A program made the translations under genes and the position numbers. From Allomuricauda sp. TY007 (GTDB lineage: Bacteria > Bacteroidota > Bacteroidia > Flavobacteriales > Flavobacteriaceae), in assembly GCF_010468565.1 (NCBI RefSeq), contig NZ_WUEG01000005.1, forward strand, positions 124,001 to 188,000: a DNA stretch of 64,000 bases, read 5' to 3'. Shown here in pieces: positions 52,848 to 61,563 of this stretch; the stretch's first letter is position 1; each line of letters opens with the position of its first letter. Under the pieces are notes generated by a model. The model worked only from the letters and a program-made list of their open reading frames with translations, searched no databases and was not told where the DNA came from.

Positions 52848-53665
52848 TCGTCCAACTTGCCCTTATAACTGTAGCGTCTTTTTTGGTTTTCCTCCTCGTA
52901 GGCAAGAAGCTCCTTTTGAGGGATTACCTTTAGGAAAGATGGATGTTGCTCAATGGCATACTCCAATTTTTCCAATATGGCATCAATCGACTCGTTGTCG
53001 TAATCAATATCCAATGGCTCTTTAATTTGCATGGATTGAAGTATCCCTTTCTTCTTGACACGAAGCCCTTTCTTGTCAAACGAACGTCGGAACCCATCAA
53101 TAACCACGGGAACCACAACGGGTTTATACTTTTTGATGATGTGAGCGGTACCTTTTCGCAATGGTTTCCAAGGTGTTGTTGTGCCTTGAGGAAAGGTTAT
53201 TACCCATCCATCATCCAAAGCTTTTCCAATATTGGAAATATCACTGAACTTCACCTGTCGGTTCACATTTTGACCATCGGCCCTCCAAGTTCTCTCAATG
53301 CTTATGGAACCTGCATAGGCCAAAATTTTGGTCAATAGACTCTTTTTCATGGTCTCCTTGGCCGCTACGTAGTAAATATTCAATTTGGGGTTCCAGAGAT
53401 AGCCCAAATTTTTAATATTGTCTTCCCTCCCGCTCAAACTGGCATTAAAAACATGGAACATGGCCACCACATCGGCAAAATAGGTCTGGTGGTTGCTTAC
53501 AAAGAGCACATTGTTTTCGGGCAAATCACGGATAATCTGCGACCCTTCGATCTCGAGAGTATTAAATCCTTTGTAACGCTGGTGTGTCATCATACCGGCG
53601 ATACGGATCAGCCATCGTTTAAAAAATAAAATATGTCCAAAAGGATTTTTCTTAAACAGACCCAT
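52844..53665 (-). CDS. PlsC-type acyltransferase, divergent motifs
   Basis: This 273-aa protein is of the 1-acyl-glycerol-3-phosphate acyltransferase family. Motif I is NHQTYFAD: five residues separate His59 and Asp65, one more than the usual HX4D. Motif III is FPQGTTT, with Gln where the family has Glu (EGT). Both deviations occur in the same protein, although the overall fold markers (SNHQTYFADVVAMF, PVVIDGFRRSF) are kept. A membrane-associated role in lipid acylation is likely but activity is uncertain. Confidence 0.82.
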   Translation of the reverse strand: MGLFKKNPFGHILFFKRWLIRIAGMMTHQRYKGFNTLEIEGSQIIRDLPENNVLFVSNHQTYFADVVAMFHVFNASLSGREDNIKNLGYLWNPKLNIYYVAAKETMKKSLLTKILAYAGSISIERTWRADGQNVNRQVKFSDISNIGKALDDGWVITFPQGTTTPWKPLRKGTAHIIKKYKPVVVPVVIDGFRRSFDKKGLRVKKKGILQSMQIKEPLDIDYDNESIDAILEKLEYAIEQHPSFLKVIPQKELLAYEEENQKRRYSYKGKLDD

Positions 53666-53705
53666 GTATAGCGTTGATTGTTGACTGCAAATTTACAAAA
53701 TAGCT

Positions 53706-54347
53706 TCAAAGCACCTGTCGTAAAAGTTCCTTGATCTCGCTCATCATCATGGCCGTAGCGCCCCAAACTGTGTAACCATTTAATTTAAAGGCAGGTACAT
53801 GTATGTTTTTTGCGTAAGAAGTGCTCAAAATTTCTTCAATATGGTTGGAATCATCCAAAAAATCCCTGAGATACACCTCGACCAGGCTTTCCACTTCGCT
53901 TTCTTCCTTGATGAATGGTCGCGGGTTCGGATAGATTCCGATGTAAGGCCTTACCAAAAAATTACTGGGCGGAATATACACTTCACTGAGTTCCTTGATC
54001 ACTTCAACCGCTGTAGGTGGTACGCCAACTTCCTCATGGGTTTCCCTTAAGGCAGTTTGCATCAGGTCCCTGTCCTCTTTTTCCACCTTCCCGCCCGGAA
54101 ATCCGATTTGGTTGGAATGCACGCCTTGGTAAACTTTCCGAAGTATCAAAAGTAAGCGGGTCTCTTGTTCCAAATCTGGATAAAATAGCGCCATGACCCC
54201 TGCCCGCTTGGGGTTTACATCTTGCACTTTGTTCTCCTTCAACCATTGCACACGAAGCTGTGGGGACATTTTATGATGCGAATCCTCCCCAGGAAGTGGG
54301 AGATTTTTTAATTTTAGGGCACGTTGACAAAATTCATTAAAATCCAT
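53706..54347 (-). CDS. CoA pyrophosphatase, NUDIX family
   Basis: This 213-aa NUDIX enzyme has HSNQIGFPGGKVEKEDRDL followed by the box LRETHEEVGVPP, with RE...EE as metal ligands. The NudL-type pattern (LLILRK, VHSNQIGFPGG) points to hydrolysis of CoA and its derivatives. I start it at ATG 54347; the longer frame to 54542 is mostly the antisense of the divergent gene. Its ATG and that of the cyclophilin gene overlap by 2 bp in the palindrome CATG. Confidence 0.9.
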   Translation of the reverse strand: MDFNEFCQRALKLKNLPLPGEDSHHKMSPQLRVQWLKENKVQDVNPKRAGVMALFYPDLEQETRLLLILRKVYQGVHSNQIGFPGGKVEKEDRDLMQTALRETHEEVGVPPTAVEVIKELSEVYIPPSNFLVRPYIGIYPNPRPFIKEESEVESLVEVYLRDFLDDSNHIEEILSTSYAKNIHVPAFKLNGYTVWGATAMMMSEIKELLRQVL

Positions 54348-55065
54348 GCTGTTGAGACATTCGGCTTTAACTACAAGTATATTATTTTTTTTATTCGTTT
54401 CCTGCGGAGAATCCCCAAAGAAGGACAAAGACAAAGTTGAGGAAAATATTGCAAAAACGGACACTGTTCCCCAAACACAAATAGATACTGCAATGGAAGA
54501 AGAAGAGGAAGAACCCTTTAAGCTTACCGAGGAAAATGCCATCGACTTCTTTTTCGATTACGAAAAAAACTTAAAAAAGGACAAGGTAAAAATCACCACT
54601 ACCATGGGCAGTTTCACCATTCAGTTGTATGATGATGTGCCTTACCACAAAGCCAATTTTATTTATTTGGCCCGGCAAAAGTATTTTGACAGTACCCAGT
54701 TCCACAGGGTTGTGAAGGATTTTATTATTCAAGGGGGCAACTCGGATGACAGGAAAATAGCCCAAAAACGAAGTGAAATAGGAAGATACCTACTCCCTCC
54801 TGATGCCAAAAAGGGCCATAAACACCACCGGGGAACCATTTCCATGCCCAGTAGCGAGAGGGACAACCCCCATAAATTGGCCTCACCGTACGAGTTTTTT
54901 ATTGTGGTTACCGATCCAGGCTCCTATCATCTTGATGGCTCTTACACTCCTTTTGGCCGAGTAGTCGAAGGAATGGATGTAGTGGACGCGATAAACAATG
55001 TTCCCGTAGGTGATGGTGATTGGCCTTGGCAAAACGTTTACATTCTCAAGACCGAGGTGTTGTAA
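54346..55065 (+). CDS. Cyclophilin-type peptidyl-prolyl isomerase lipoprotein
   Basis: This 239-aa protein has a lipoprotein signal ending at Cys20 (FLFVSC). After an acidic linker (EEEEEEP) a cyclophilin domain (about 80-235) shows TTMGSFTIQLYDDVPYHKAN, FHRVVKDFIIQGGN, GTISMPSS and FIVVTDPGSYHLDGSYTPFG. It folds periplasmic proteins by proline isomerisation. It diverges from the NUDIX gene: its ATG shares the CATG with the ATG of that gene, so its promoter must lie inside the NUDIX coding sequence. Confidence 0.93.
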   Translation: MLLRHSALTTSILFFLFVSCGESPKKDKDKVEENIAKTDTVPQTQIDTAMEEEEEEPFKLTEENAIDFFFDYEKNLKKDKVKITTTMGSFTIQLYDDVPYHKANFIYLARQKYFDSTQFHRVVKDFIIQGGNSDDRKIAQKRSEIGRYLLPPDAKKGHKHHRGTISMPSSERDNPHKLASPYEFFIVVTDPGSYHLDGSYTPFGRVVEGMDVVDAINNVPVGDGDWPWQNVYILKTEVL

Positions 55066-55119
55066 ACCAATCAAAAAATACTATAATTTAACAGCCCTCA
55101 ACACATAACTAAACTCAGC

Positions 55120-55839
55120 ATGATACAAACTAACAATTTTACTTATGCAGCTAGTGGGCAATCTTACCAAGGAGTGGTTGCCTACGATGATAGCATTAAG
55201 GGCAAACGCCCTGTGGTTTTGGTCTCCCACACATGGGTAGGCCAATCAGACTTTGAAGCGGACAAAGCCGCCGAACTTGCCAAACAAGGTTACTTGGCAT
55301 TTGCCATTGATGTGTACGGCAAAGGAAAGAGAGCCAAGAACGCGACCGAGGCCGAAACTTTGATGAACGAATTATTGACCGATCGCCAAGAACTGCTCGA
55401 TCGGATACTTTTGGCACTCGACAAAATAAAGGAACATGATTTGGCCAACACCGAAAAGGTTGGAATTATAGGATTTTGCTTTGGTGGAAAATGCGCTTTG
55501 GATTTGGCCCGTTCCGGCTCGGACATTAAAGGGGCGGTGTGTTTCCACGGAATCTTTGACCCGCCGGATCTGGACCACGAGGGGGACATCAAGGCAAAAA
55601 TATTGGTGCTGCACGGTTGGGAAGATCCACTGGCATTTCCCAAGGATATTGTTTCCTTGGGTTACGAACTCACCGAACGCAATGCAGTTTGGGAAATGGA
55701 TGTTTTTGGCCATACGGGGCATGCTTTCACCAACCCCAATGCCAATGCGCCCGATGATGACATGATGTACAATCCTTTGGCCAGTGATCGGTCTTGGCAG
55801 CGTATGTCACACTTTTTTGAAGAGGTTTTTTCCGATTAA
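55120..55839 (+). CDS. Dienelactone hydrolase family protein
   Basis: This 239-aa alpha/beta hydrolase has no signal. The nucleophile elbow is GFCFGGKCALDLA (Cys in GFCFGG), as in dienelactone hydrolases, with an Asp in LHGWEDPLAFP and His in FGHTGHAFTN. It may act on cyclic esters. The 3' end overlaps the DoxX-like gene on the other strand by 33 bp. It follows the cyclophilin gene by 54 bp and may be co-transcribed with it. Confidence 0.92.
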   Translation: MIQTNNFTYAASGQSYQGVVAYDDSIKGKRPVVLVSHTWVGQSDFEADKAAELAKQGYLAFAIDVYGKGKRAKNATEAETLMNELLTDRQELLDRILLALDKIKEHDLANTEKVGIIGFCFGGKCALDLARSGSDIKGAVCFHGIFDPPDLDHEGDIKAKILVLHGWEDPLAFPKDIVSLGYELTERNAVWEMDVFGHTGHAFTNPNANAPDDDMMYNPLASDRSWQRMSHFFEEVFSD

Positions 55840-56298
55840 CATACGGTTAGGCAAACTGTATTTTTGATTTTTTATTGGTTCTCCAGACTTTTCGGAAACC
55901 CTTTTTCTTTCGTAAAGGGAAACAAGGGCCGCTATAATTATGAGGTTTTTCATAATGTATTGCCCAACAAAGGTCAAGGATAGTGGTGCTTCCCCAAAAA
56001 CATCGCCCGGAAAAAAGAATAGCGGTGTAAAGGTGCATACCATGTGAACCAAAGCCATTATTACAGCTTGTCTTCTAAAAAATCCGAACACAAACAAAAA
56101 GCCCAATCCTACTTCCCAAAAGGCAAGTAGGATTATGGAAACCCCATCAGGTATCAACCCAAAAGTGAGTTGATGAATGGTGCTTTTTGCCAAATCTTCG
56201 GCCGGGCTAAGGTTTGGGACAAATTTTAATGCCCCAAACCAAAAATATACCAAGCCCATGGAAATGGTCAGCAAATTTTCTTTAATGGATTTTCGCAA
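55807..56298 (-). CDS. DoxX-like membrane protein
   Basis: This 163-aa protein has four membrane segments (about 8-27, 47-70, 78-96, 110-130) and a charged C-terminal tail. LLTISMGLVYFWFGALKFVPN is typical of the DoxX family. The start appears to be TTG 56298, as the ATG at 56305 is out of frame and the next in-frame ATG (56259) lies inside the first helix. Function unknown. It lies 13 bp after the outer-membrane gene upstream. Confidence 0.75.
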   Translation of the reverse strand: MRKSIKENLLTISMGLVYFWFGALKFVPNLSPAEDLAKSTIHQLTFGLIPDGVSIILLAFWEVGLGFLFVFGFFRRQAVIMALVHMVCTFTPLFFFPGDVFGEAPLSLTFVGQYIMKNLIIIAALVSLYERKRVSEKSGEPIKNQKYSLPNRMLIGKNLFKKV

Positions 56299-56311
56299 GG
56301 GTCATGGAAGT

Positions 56312-57457
56312 TTAATTATTGAATTCATTCATTAGTTCCGGGTTAACCTTTACCTTACTGCGTGCAAATCGGTACGAGACCCCTACATTGATCAAGTAAT
56401 CTGCAAAAGCGGCATCTCCCTGTCTAGGCTCTCCTGTCATCTGTTGTGTTTCCAAATCGGTTACACTTTGCGGACGTTCCCTTCTCACGGCAAATGGCAC
56501 ATTTAGGTTCAAGGAGAAATTGTCTTTTATAAAAGCGATTCCAGGGTCAATGGAGAGTACGTTTCCAGGTCTTCTAAAACCTTCATTGCCACCAATAAGG
56601 TCCTTTACGGGCACACCTTCGTAGCGCGCCCCCAATGAGGCGGAAATGGTATTGCTTAAACTATGGCTTACCCCTGCACGGAGTGAAAACTGGTCTGGAA
56701 CGGCCATAATGGCCTCATTTTCCAAAATTGGGCTCAAAGTTTCCCTGAATGTACGTGTACCGTTGGTCTCCCTTGGGTTGATCAAATAAAAACCGCCTCC
56801 GTAGGCAAAAAACCGTTCTGCAATTTTTTGGTAAAACTGAAAATCCAAGGTGATTCCAAATCCGCCATCCCCGGGCTGAATACTTTGGTCCACGGGTCTC
56901 ACCTGTGGCCCTCCTTCGGGCCCAACATTGTAAAAAATATCGGAGGCATTGTAGCTTCCCGTTGGCAGCTTAAGCCCTAAACCCAATGCCAAATTTCCGT
57001 TTTGGTGTTTTTCAAGATCGAACAGCCAATAGCCAACACCAACCCGAATATCGGCCAAGCCACGGGAAAAAGTGGTGTTGCGCTCATCGCGTCCGTGTTC
57101 GTACAACGAGGAACGCGTATTTATAACGGTGGGGATGGTAATACTGGCATACCATCTGTTGGATATTCCATAGGTCAAGAAGAAATCCCAAGAATGGGAA
57201 TGGTTGATAACTTCGGTCTCATTGGAAACCCTGTCCGGTTCCTCTTCGGTTCCCCTAAAATGGCGGAAGGATTTGAAATATCTGTAATTGCTTCCAATTT
57301 GAATGTCTCCCGGACCCAATAAATTATTCTCCAAAGTATTCCCTACACAAGAGGAAAAATGTCGTATGGCTACACACCCTTGCGCGCTAGCCTGATTGAT
57401 TCCAAGAAGTGAAATCAACCCTAAAAATGTAATGATCATTGATCGTGATGTTCTCAT
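56312..57457 (-). CDS. Outer-membrane beta-barrel protein, transporter-like
   Basis: This 381-aa protein has a signal peptide (MRTSRSMIITFLGLISLLGINQASA) and then a long barrel with alternating strands (SWDFFLTYGISNRWYASITI, GLADIRVGVGYWLFDLE, LALGLGLKLPTGSYN). It resembles MetA-pathway/phenol-degradation-type outer-membrane proteins that admit hydrophobic molecules, though a substrate is not seen. It lies 13 bp before the DoxX-like gene, so the two may be one transcript. Confidence 0.82.
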   Translation of the reverse strand: MRTSRSMIITFLGLISLLGINQASAQGCVAIRHFSSCVGNTLENNLLGPGDIQIGSNYRYFKSFRHFRGTEEEPDRVSNETEVINHSHSWDFFLTYGISNRWYASITIPTVINTRSSLYEHGRDERNTTFSRGLADIRVGVGYWLFDLEKHQNGNLALGLGLKLPTGSYNASDIFYNVGPEGGPQVRPVDQSIQPGDGGFGITLDFQFYQKIAERFFAYGGGFYLINPRETNGTRTFRETLSPILENEAIMAVPDQFSLRAGVSHSLSNTISASLGARYEGVPVKDLIGGNEGFRRPGNVLSIDPGIAFIKDNFSLNLNVPFAVRRERPQSVTDLETQQMTGEPRQGDAAFADYLINVGVSYRFARSKVKVNPELMNEFNN

Positions 57458-57613
57458 ACCTGTACTACTGATTGGTTGTTTATGTTACTTGGGTGCCAAT
57501 GTAGCGGTATACACGAGGGATTACGACTAATGAAAAAGTAAAATTGATTAACAAGGAGTTAATGGCACTAAGCAATAATTAACCACTATTGAAGAAAAGT
57601 TAGGGAAGGTTTC

Positions 57614-58228
57614 TCAGGCTTCCTTTTTATAAATGTTAGGCAAGCGAACATCAAACTTAACCGCAATCAACCTTAATGAGATCACAACCAAGATAGCTGC
57701 TACGTAGGCGTAGCTATCCTTTATCGGAAATTGCATAAAGAGAAAATAACTGGCACCACCCAAAATACAAGTGGTCGCATAAATTTCCTTCCTTCGGAAA
57801 ATAATCGGGATTTCGTTGCAGAGCATATCCCGTATCACACCACCAAAGCAGGCCGTCATGGTGCCCAAAAATACGCACATAATGGGCAACAGTTCCGCTT
57901 CCAGGCCCTTTTCCACCCCAACCATGGTATAAAGCCCAATACCAATGGTATCGAACAGAAACAACGATTTTCTGAGGTATTTGAGCTTGTTCACGAATAT
58001 GATGGCAAAAACTACCGAAATAAAAATAGTGGTCACATAGGTAAGGTCCTGCATCCAGCCCACGGGAGTGTTACCGATCATCAAATCCCTCAATGTCCCG
58101 CCACCGATTGCGGTGACAAATGCAATGATAAGCACGCCAAATAAATCCAGACGCTTTTCCATAGCGACCAAAACCCCGGAAATGGCAAAGGCCACAGTTC
58201 CCAATATATCTATAGTTTGATACAGCAT
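57614..58228 (-). CDS. TRIC-type cation channel (UPF0126)
   Basis: This 204-aa membrane protein has two internal repeats of three helices each. Each repeat holds a glycine-rich motif: AIGGGTLRDLMIGN and TMTACFGGVIRDMLCNEIP. TRIC channels pass potassium and other monovalent cations. It lies 2 bp after the RDD gene on the same strand. Confidence 0.92.
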   Translation of the reverse strand: MLYQTIDILGTVAFAISGVLVAMEKRLDLFGVLIIAFVTAIGGGTLRDLMIGNTPVGWMQDLTYVTTIFISVVFAIIFVNKLKYLRKSLFLFDTIGIGLYTMVGVEKGLEAELLPIMCVFLGTMTACFGGVIRDMLCNEIPIIFRRKEIYATTCILGGASYFLFMQFPIKDSYAYVAAILVVISLRLIAVKFDVRLPNIYKKEA

Positions 58229-58230
58229 GG

Positions 58231-58947
58231 CTACATTTTTTGTGTATAGTAGTTGTAATCTTTGATGACAACATCTACAAATTCGATGGGCTGCAGAACA
58301 GTCTGTACCCCTAATACTTCTTTGATGCGTTTATCCAACGAAACTATAATATTGTGGTTACCATTTATTTTGGCCTTATCGTACAACTCTTTGATGGTTT
58401 GCATTTCCTGGTCCTTAAAAACAGTTACTTGCGGAAATGTTGGCTTGTAATCTTCGGGCAGTTCCCTTAACAAAGTATCGGACAACGACACTCGTTTCTT
58501 TTCACTTATCACAGTGGTCCCTGCAGCAATATCACCGATTCGCTGCCCCTTTCCCCTAATTAGAATGGTCAACACGGCAGCACCACCTGAGGTAAGGCCT
58601 ACATCAATAATGCGAAGGGCCCATCGCACAAAATAATTCCCAAAATTAGGTTTGGAACCATCCAGTTTTACCACCCGTAGATTCATGGCCCCCTTTCCTA
58701 TGGTCTTGCCATCCATCAAGGTCTCAAAAAGCAGATAATAAAAAAAGGCGGGCAAGGTAAGTATCAAATAAAAAGCCCATTGATCGTCCAGATCAACCTC
58801 AATGGACATCAAAAAAACAAAAACCAAAATGGTGTAAACCAAAATAATGAAACTATCTATAATATAGGCCAGCATGCGCTCACCAAGGTGGGATGTGTTT
58901 TGGTTGATGGTTATATTTTGGGCCGTTTCTATTTGAAATTGTTCCAT
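58231..58947 (-). CDS. RDD family membrane protein
   Basis: This 238-aa protein has an RDD domain (about 20-150) with RMLAYIIDSFIILVYTILV, GKTIGKGAMNLRVVKLDG and WALRIIDVGL, and three or so membrane helices. The charged C-terminal 90 residues are cytoplasmic. It diverges from a SpoIIM-family gene 35 bp away; RDD and SpoIIM genes are frequent neighbours in Bacteroidota modules with MoxR and DUF58. Confidence 0.92.
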   Translation of the reverse strand: MEQFQIETAQNITINQNTSHLGERMLAYIIDSFIILVYTILVFVFLMSIEVDLDDQWAFYLILTLPAFFYYLLFETLMDGKTIGKGAMNLRVVKLDGSKPNFGNYFVRWALRIIDVGLTSGGAAVLTILIRGKGQRIGDIAAGTTVISEKKRVSLSDTLLRELPEDYKPTFPQVTVFKDQEMQTIKELYDKAKINGNHNIIVSLDKRIKEVLGVQTVLQPIEFVDVVIKDYNYYTQKM

Positions 58948-58982
58948 ATTTTAGTTTCTTTACTTACAAACCATCAAATTTA

Positions 58983-59954
58983 ATGCGCGAAGCCGCTTTT
59001 GTTAGGCAAAATAAGGATAAATGGGCCGCTTTTGAAAATGCCTTGCTCAATAAAGGGCAACTTCACCCCGATGAGCTTTCCGATCTATATATTGAGATCA
59101 CCGACCACCTGAGTTACGCGAAGACCTTTTACCCTGACAGCAACACACAGGTTTACCTGAACACCCTTGCCTCGCAAGCCCATCAAAAAATATATAAGAC
59201 CAAACGGGAATCCCGAAACCGTATTGTCCATTTTTGGAAAACAGAATTTCCGACCATGTTCAAAGCCCATCACCGTGAACTATTGATTTCTTTCTTGGTA
59301 TTTGCCTTTTTTGTGTCGATTGGTGCATTTTCCTCCGCCAACGAGGGTGATTTTGTGCGATCCATACTGGGCAATGGGTATGTGAACATGACACTGGAAA
59401 ATATTGAAAAGGGCGATCCTATGGCGGTTTACAAAGATCAAGGGGCGTTCAATATGTTTTTGGGCATTACCGTCAACAATATTAAAGTGGCCATTTACGC
59501 ATTTGCCTTTGGCATCTTTTTAGGAGTTGGCACCCTTTACATTTTACTGCAGAACGGAATCATGCTAGGGAGTTTCCAATACTTTTTTTATGAAAAAGGG
59601 CTGCTATGGGAATCGGCCCGAACCATTTGGATCCATGGAACCATTGAAATATCGGTGATAATCATTGCAGGATGTGCCGGACTGGTCTTGGCCAATGGCA
59701 TACTTTTTCCGGGCACCTATACGCGACTGGAATCTTTTAAACGAGGGGTTAAAAACGGGCTGAAGATAATGGTAAGCACGGTTCCCTTTTTTATTGTTGC
59801 GGGTTTTTTGGAAGGGTTTGTCACCAGACACACGGAAATGCCGGATGGGTTGGCAATTTTCATCATATTGGGATCGTTGTCCTTAATAATTTTTTACTAC
59901 ATCATTTATCCATACCAAATCCATAGAAAAACCGCTCATGCAGACAACCAATAA
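58983..59954 (+). CDS. SpoIIM/DUF95 family membrane protein
   Basis: This 323-aa protein has an N-terminal cytoplasmic part (about 1-90) and about five membrane helices. SpoIIM-like parts are LLISFLVFAFFVSIGAFSSA, NMFLGITVNNIKVAIYAFAF and GTIEISVIIIAGCAGLVLANG. In non-sporulating bacteria the family is of unknown role. It overlaps the next gene by 17 bp. Confidence 0.9.
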   Translation: MREAAFVRQNKDKWAAFENALLNKGQLHPDELSDLYIEITDHLSYAKTFYPDSNTQVYLNTLASQAHQKIYKTKRESRNRIVHFWKTEFPTMFKAHHRELLISFLVFAFFVSIGAFSSANEGDFVRSILGNGYVNMTLENIEKGDPMAVYKDQGAFNMFLGITVNNIKVAIYAFAFGIFLGVGTLYILLQNGIMLGSFQYFFYEKGLLWESARTIWIHGTIEISVIIIAGCAGLVLANGILFPGTYTRLESFKRGVKNGLKIMVSTVPFFIVAGFLEGFVTRHTEMPDGLAIFIILGSLSLIIFYYIIYPYQIHRKTAHADNQ

Positions 59955-60831
59955 CTACATCGAATTTAAAAAACAGCGTGAATTGGGAGAGATCCTTTCC
60001 GATTCCTTTGGCTTTATCAGAAATGAGTTTAAACCTTTTTTTGGCACCATTTTAAAAATTGTAGGCCCCTATATTTTAATCATGCTGATTTCCATGGGGT
60101 TTTATATGTTCACCATTGGAGACATTTTTAACCTGAGTGCCATTGGCAATCCAACGGCAACCCAAACCTATTCGCCATTTATTATGGTTTTTGCCATATT
60201 GGCCTTGATACTTAGTTCTATTGCGGCCTATGTTCTTGCACAGGGAACCGTCTTGCACTACATAAAATCATACATAAACAACAAAGGAGCCGTAAATTAT
60301 GATGAAATCCGACAAGGCGTATATGGTTCTTTTTGGTCCCTGATCGGTTTGGGAATCTTGGTCGGGCTGTCCGTGATGATAGGCGCAATATTTTGTTTGA
60401 TTCCCGGGATTTACCTTGCCGTGCCCTTATCCGTTTCGTTCGCCATTTTGGTATTCCTTAAAAAGGATGCCATGGAATCCTACCAATATAGTTTTACCTT
60501 GATCAAAGAAAATTGGTGGATGACCTTTGTGACCCTTTTTGTGGTTTACATTATCGTTGCCATTGCCACCTATGCCTTTAGTTTGCCGACCATTATCTAC
60601 ACCTGGATCAAAATGGGCGTATTTTCCGGCGAAATGGATGCGGAGAATTTCAATGTTTTTAACGACCCCATCTATCTTTTGCTAAATATTTTGAGTACAT
60701 TGATCAGGTTCCTGATGAACATTATTTTTTTAGTGTCCACATCCTTGATATTTTTCAACCTCAACGAAAAGAAAAATTTTACAGGTACTTTTGAACGTAT
60801 TGAAAGCCTTGGGAAACCTTCAGAGGAATAG
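59938..60831 (+). CDS. Polytopic membrane protein (glycerophosphodiester-phosphodiesterase-membrane-domain-like)
   Basis: This 297-aa protein has about six hydrophobic helices (near 40-60, 80-105, 130-160, 200-225, 260-280) and short charged loops, and ends in a cytoplasmic tail (RIESLGKPSEE). The arrangement resembles the membrane part of GDPD-type proteins, but no catalytic residues are seen. It is joined to both neighbours: 17-bp overlap with the SpoIIM gene and stop-to-start abutment (TAGATG) with the DUF4129 gene. Confidence 0.75.
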   Translation: MQTTNNYIEFKKQRELGEILSDSFGFIRNEFKPFFGTILKIVGPYILIMLISMGFYMFTIGDIFNLSAIGNPTATQTYSPFIMVFAILALILSSIAAYVLAQGTVLHYIKSYINNKGAVNYDEIRQGVYGSFWSLIGLGILVGLSVMIGAIFCLIPGIYLAVPLSVSFAILVFLKKDAMESYQYSFTLIKENWWMTFVTLFVVYIIVAIATYAFSLPTIIYTWIKMGVFSGEMDAENFNVFNDPIYLLLNILSTLIRFLMNIIFLVSTSLIFFNLNEKKNFTGTFERIESLGKPSEE

Positions 60832-61563
60832 ATGCACAAAAAACTGATCTTATCATACTTATTTTTATCCTGGACAATACTTTTTGCCCAAAACGATTCC
60901 ATTGTCAAATATGATGAATCGGACATTGAACCCATTGAATTCAGTAAAGAAGACCTCGAAACTTACAAGAACGATAGCGCGTTCAACTATGAGGAAGTAA
61001 AAACCGAAAGCAGTTGGTGGACCGACCTCACCAATTGGTTCCATACTATGTTGCGCCGCTTTTTTGAATGGATTTTTGGCGTGGGAAACGCCGAAGGCTA
61101 TTTGGCCGTTTTTTTGAAGATCCTCCCCTATTTGCTCCTTGCCTTATTCTTATACCTGGTAATTCGCTTCTTTGTCAACTCCAATATGTACGGGATTGGC
61201 AAAAACAAGAAAAACCCAAATGTGGTGTCCCTATCGGAGGAAGAACACATCATTAAAAACGAGGACATACAACAATTGATCAAAAATGCCCTGGCAGATA
61301 AAAATTACAGGCTCGCCATTCGGTACTATTACCTCTACATCTTACAATTGTTATCGGAAAGGGAATTGATAGACTGGCAACAACAAAAAACAAATGATGA
61401 TTACATAGCGGAACTCTCCGAAAGTACCCTAAAAAATGCCTTTGGAAAGGCTACCCTGCTCTACGACTACGTTTGGTATGGGGAATTTGATATTGACCAC
61501 GAACGTTACCAAAAGGCAGAAGTTGTATTTAATTCCTTAAAAAAAGCAATTACAGATGCTTAA
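60832..61563 (+). CDS. DUF4129 domain protein
   Basis: This 243-aa protein has a signal-like N-terminus (LILSYLFLSWTILFAQ), a periplasmic stretch with WWTDLTNWFHTMLRRFFEWI, one membrane helix (about 100-120) and a C-terminal cytoplasmic DUF4129 domain (about 160-240: YRLAIRYYYLYILQLLSERE, WQQQKTNDDYIAELSE). DUF4129 is common beside MoxR/DUF58. Overlaps the next gene by 8 bp. Confidence 0.88.
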   Translation: MHKKLILSYLFLSWTILFAQNDSIVKYDESDIEPIEFSKEDLETYKNDSAFNYEEVKTESSWWTDLTNWFHTMLRRFFEWIFGVGNAEGYLAVFLKILPYLLLALFLYLVIRFFVNSNMYGIGKNKKNPNVVSLSEEEHIIKNEDIQQLIKNALADKNYRLAIRYYYLYILQLLSERELIDWQQQKTNDDYIAELSESTLKNAFGKATLLYDYVWYGEFDIDHERYQKAEVVFNSLKKAITDA

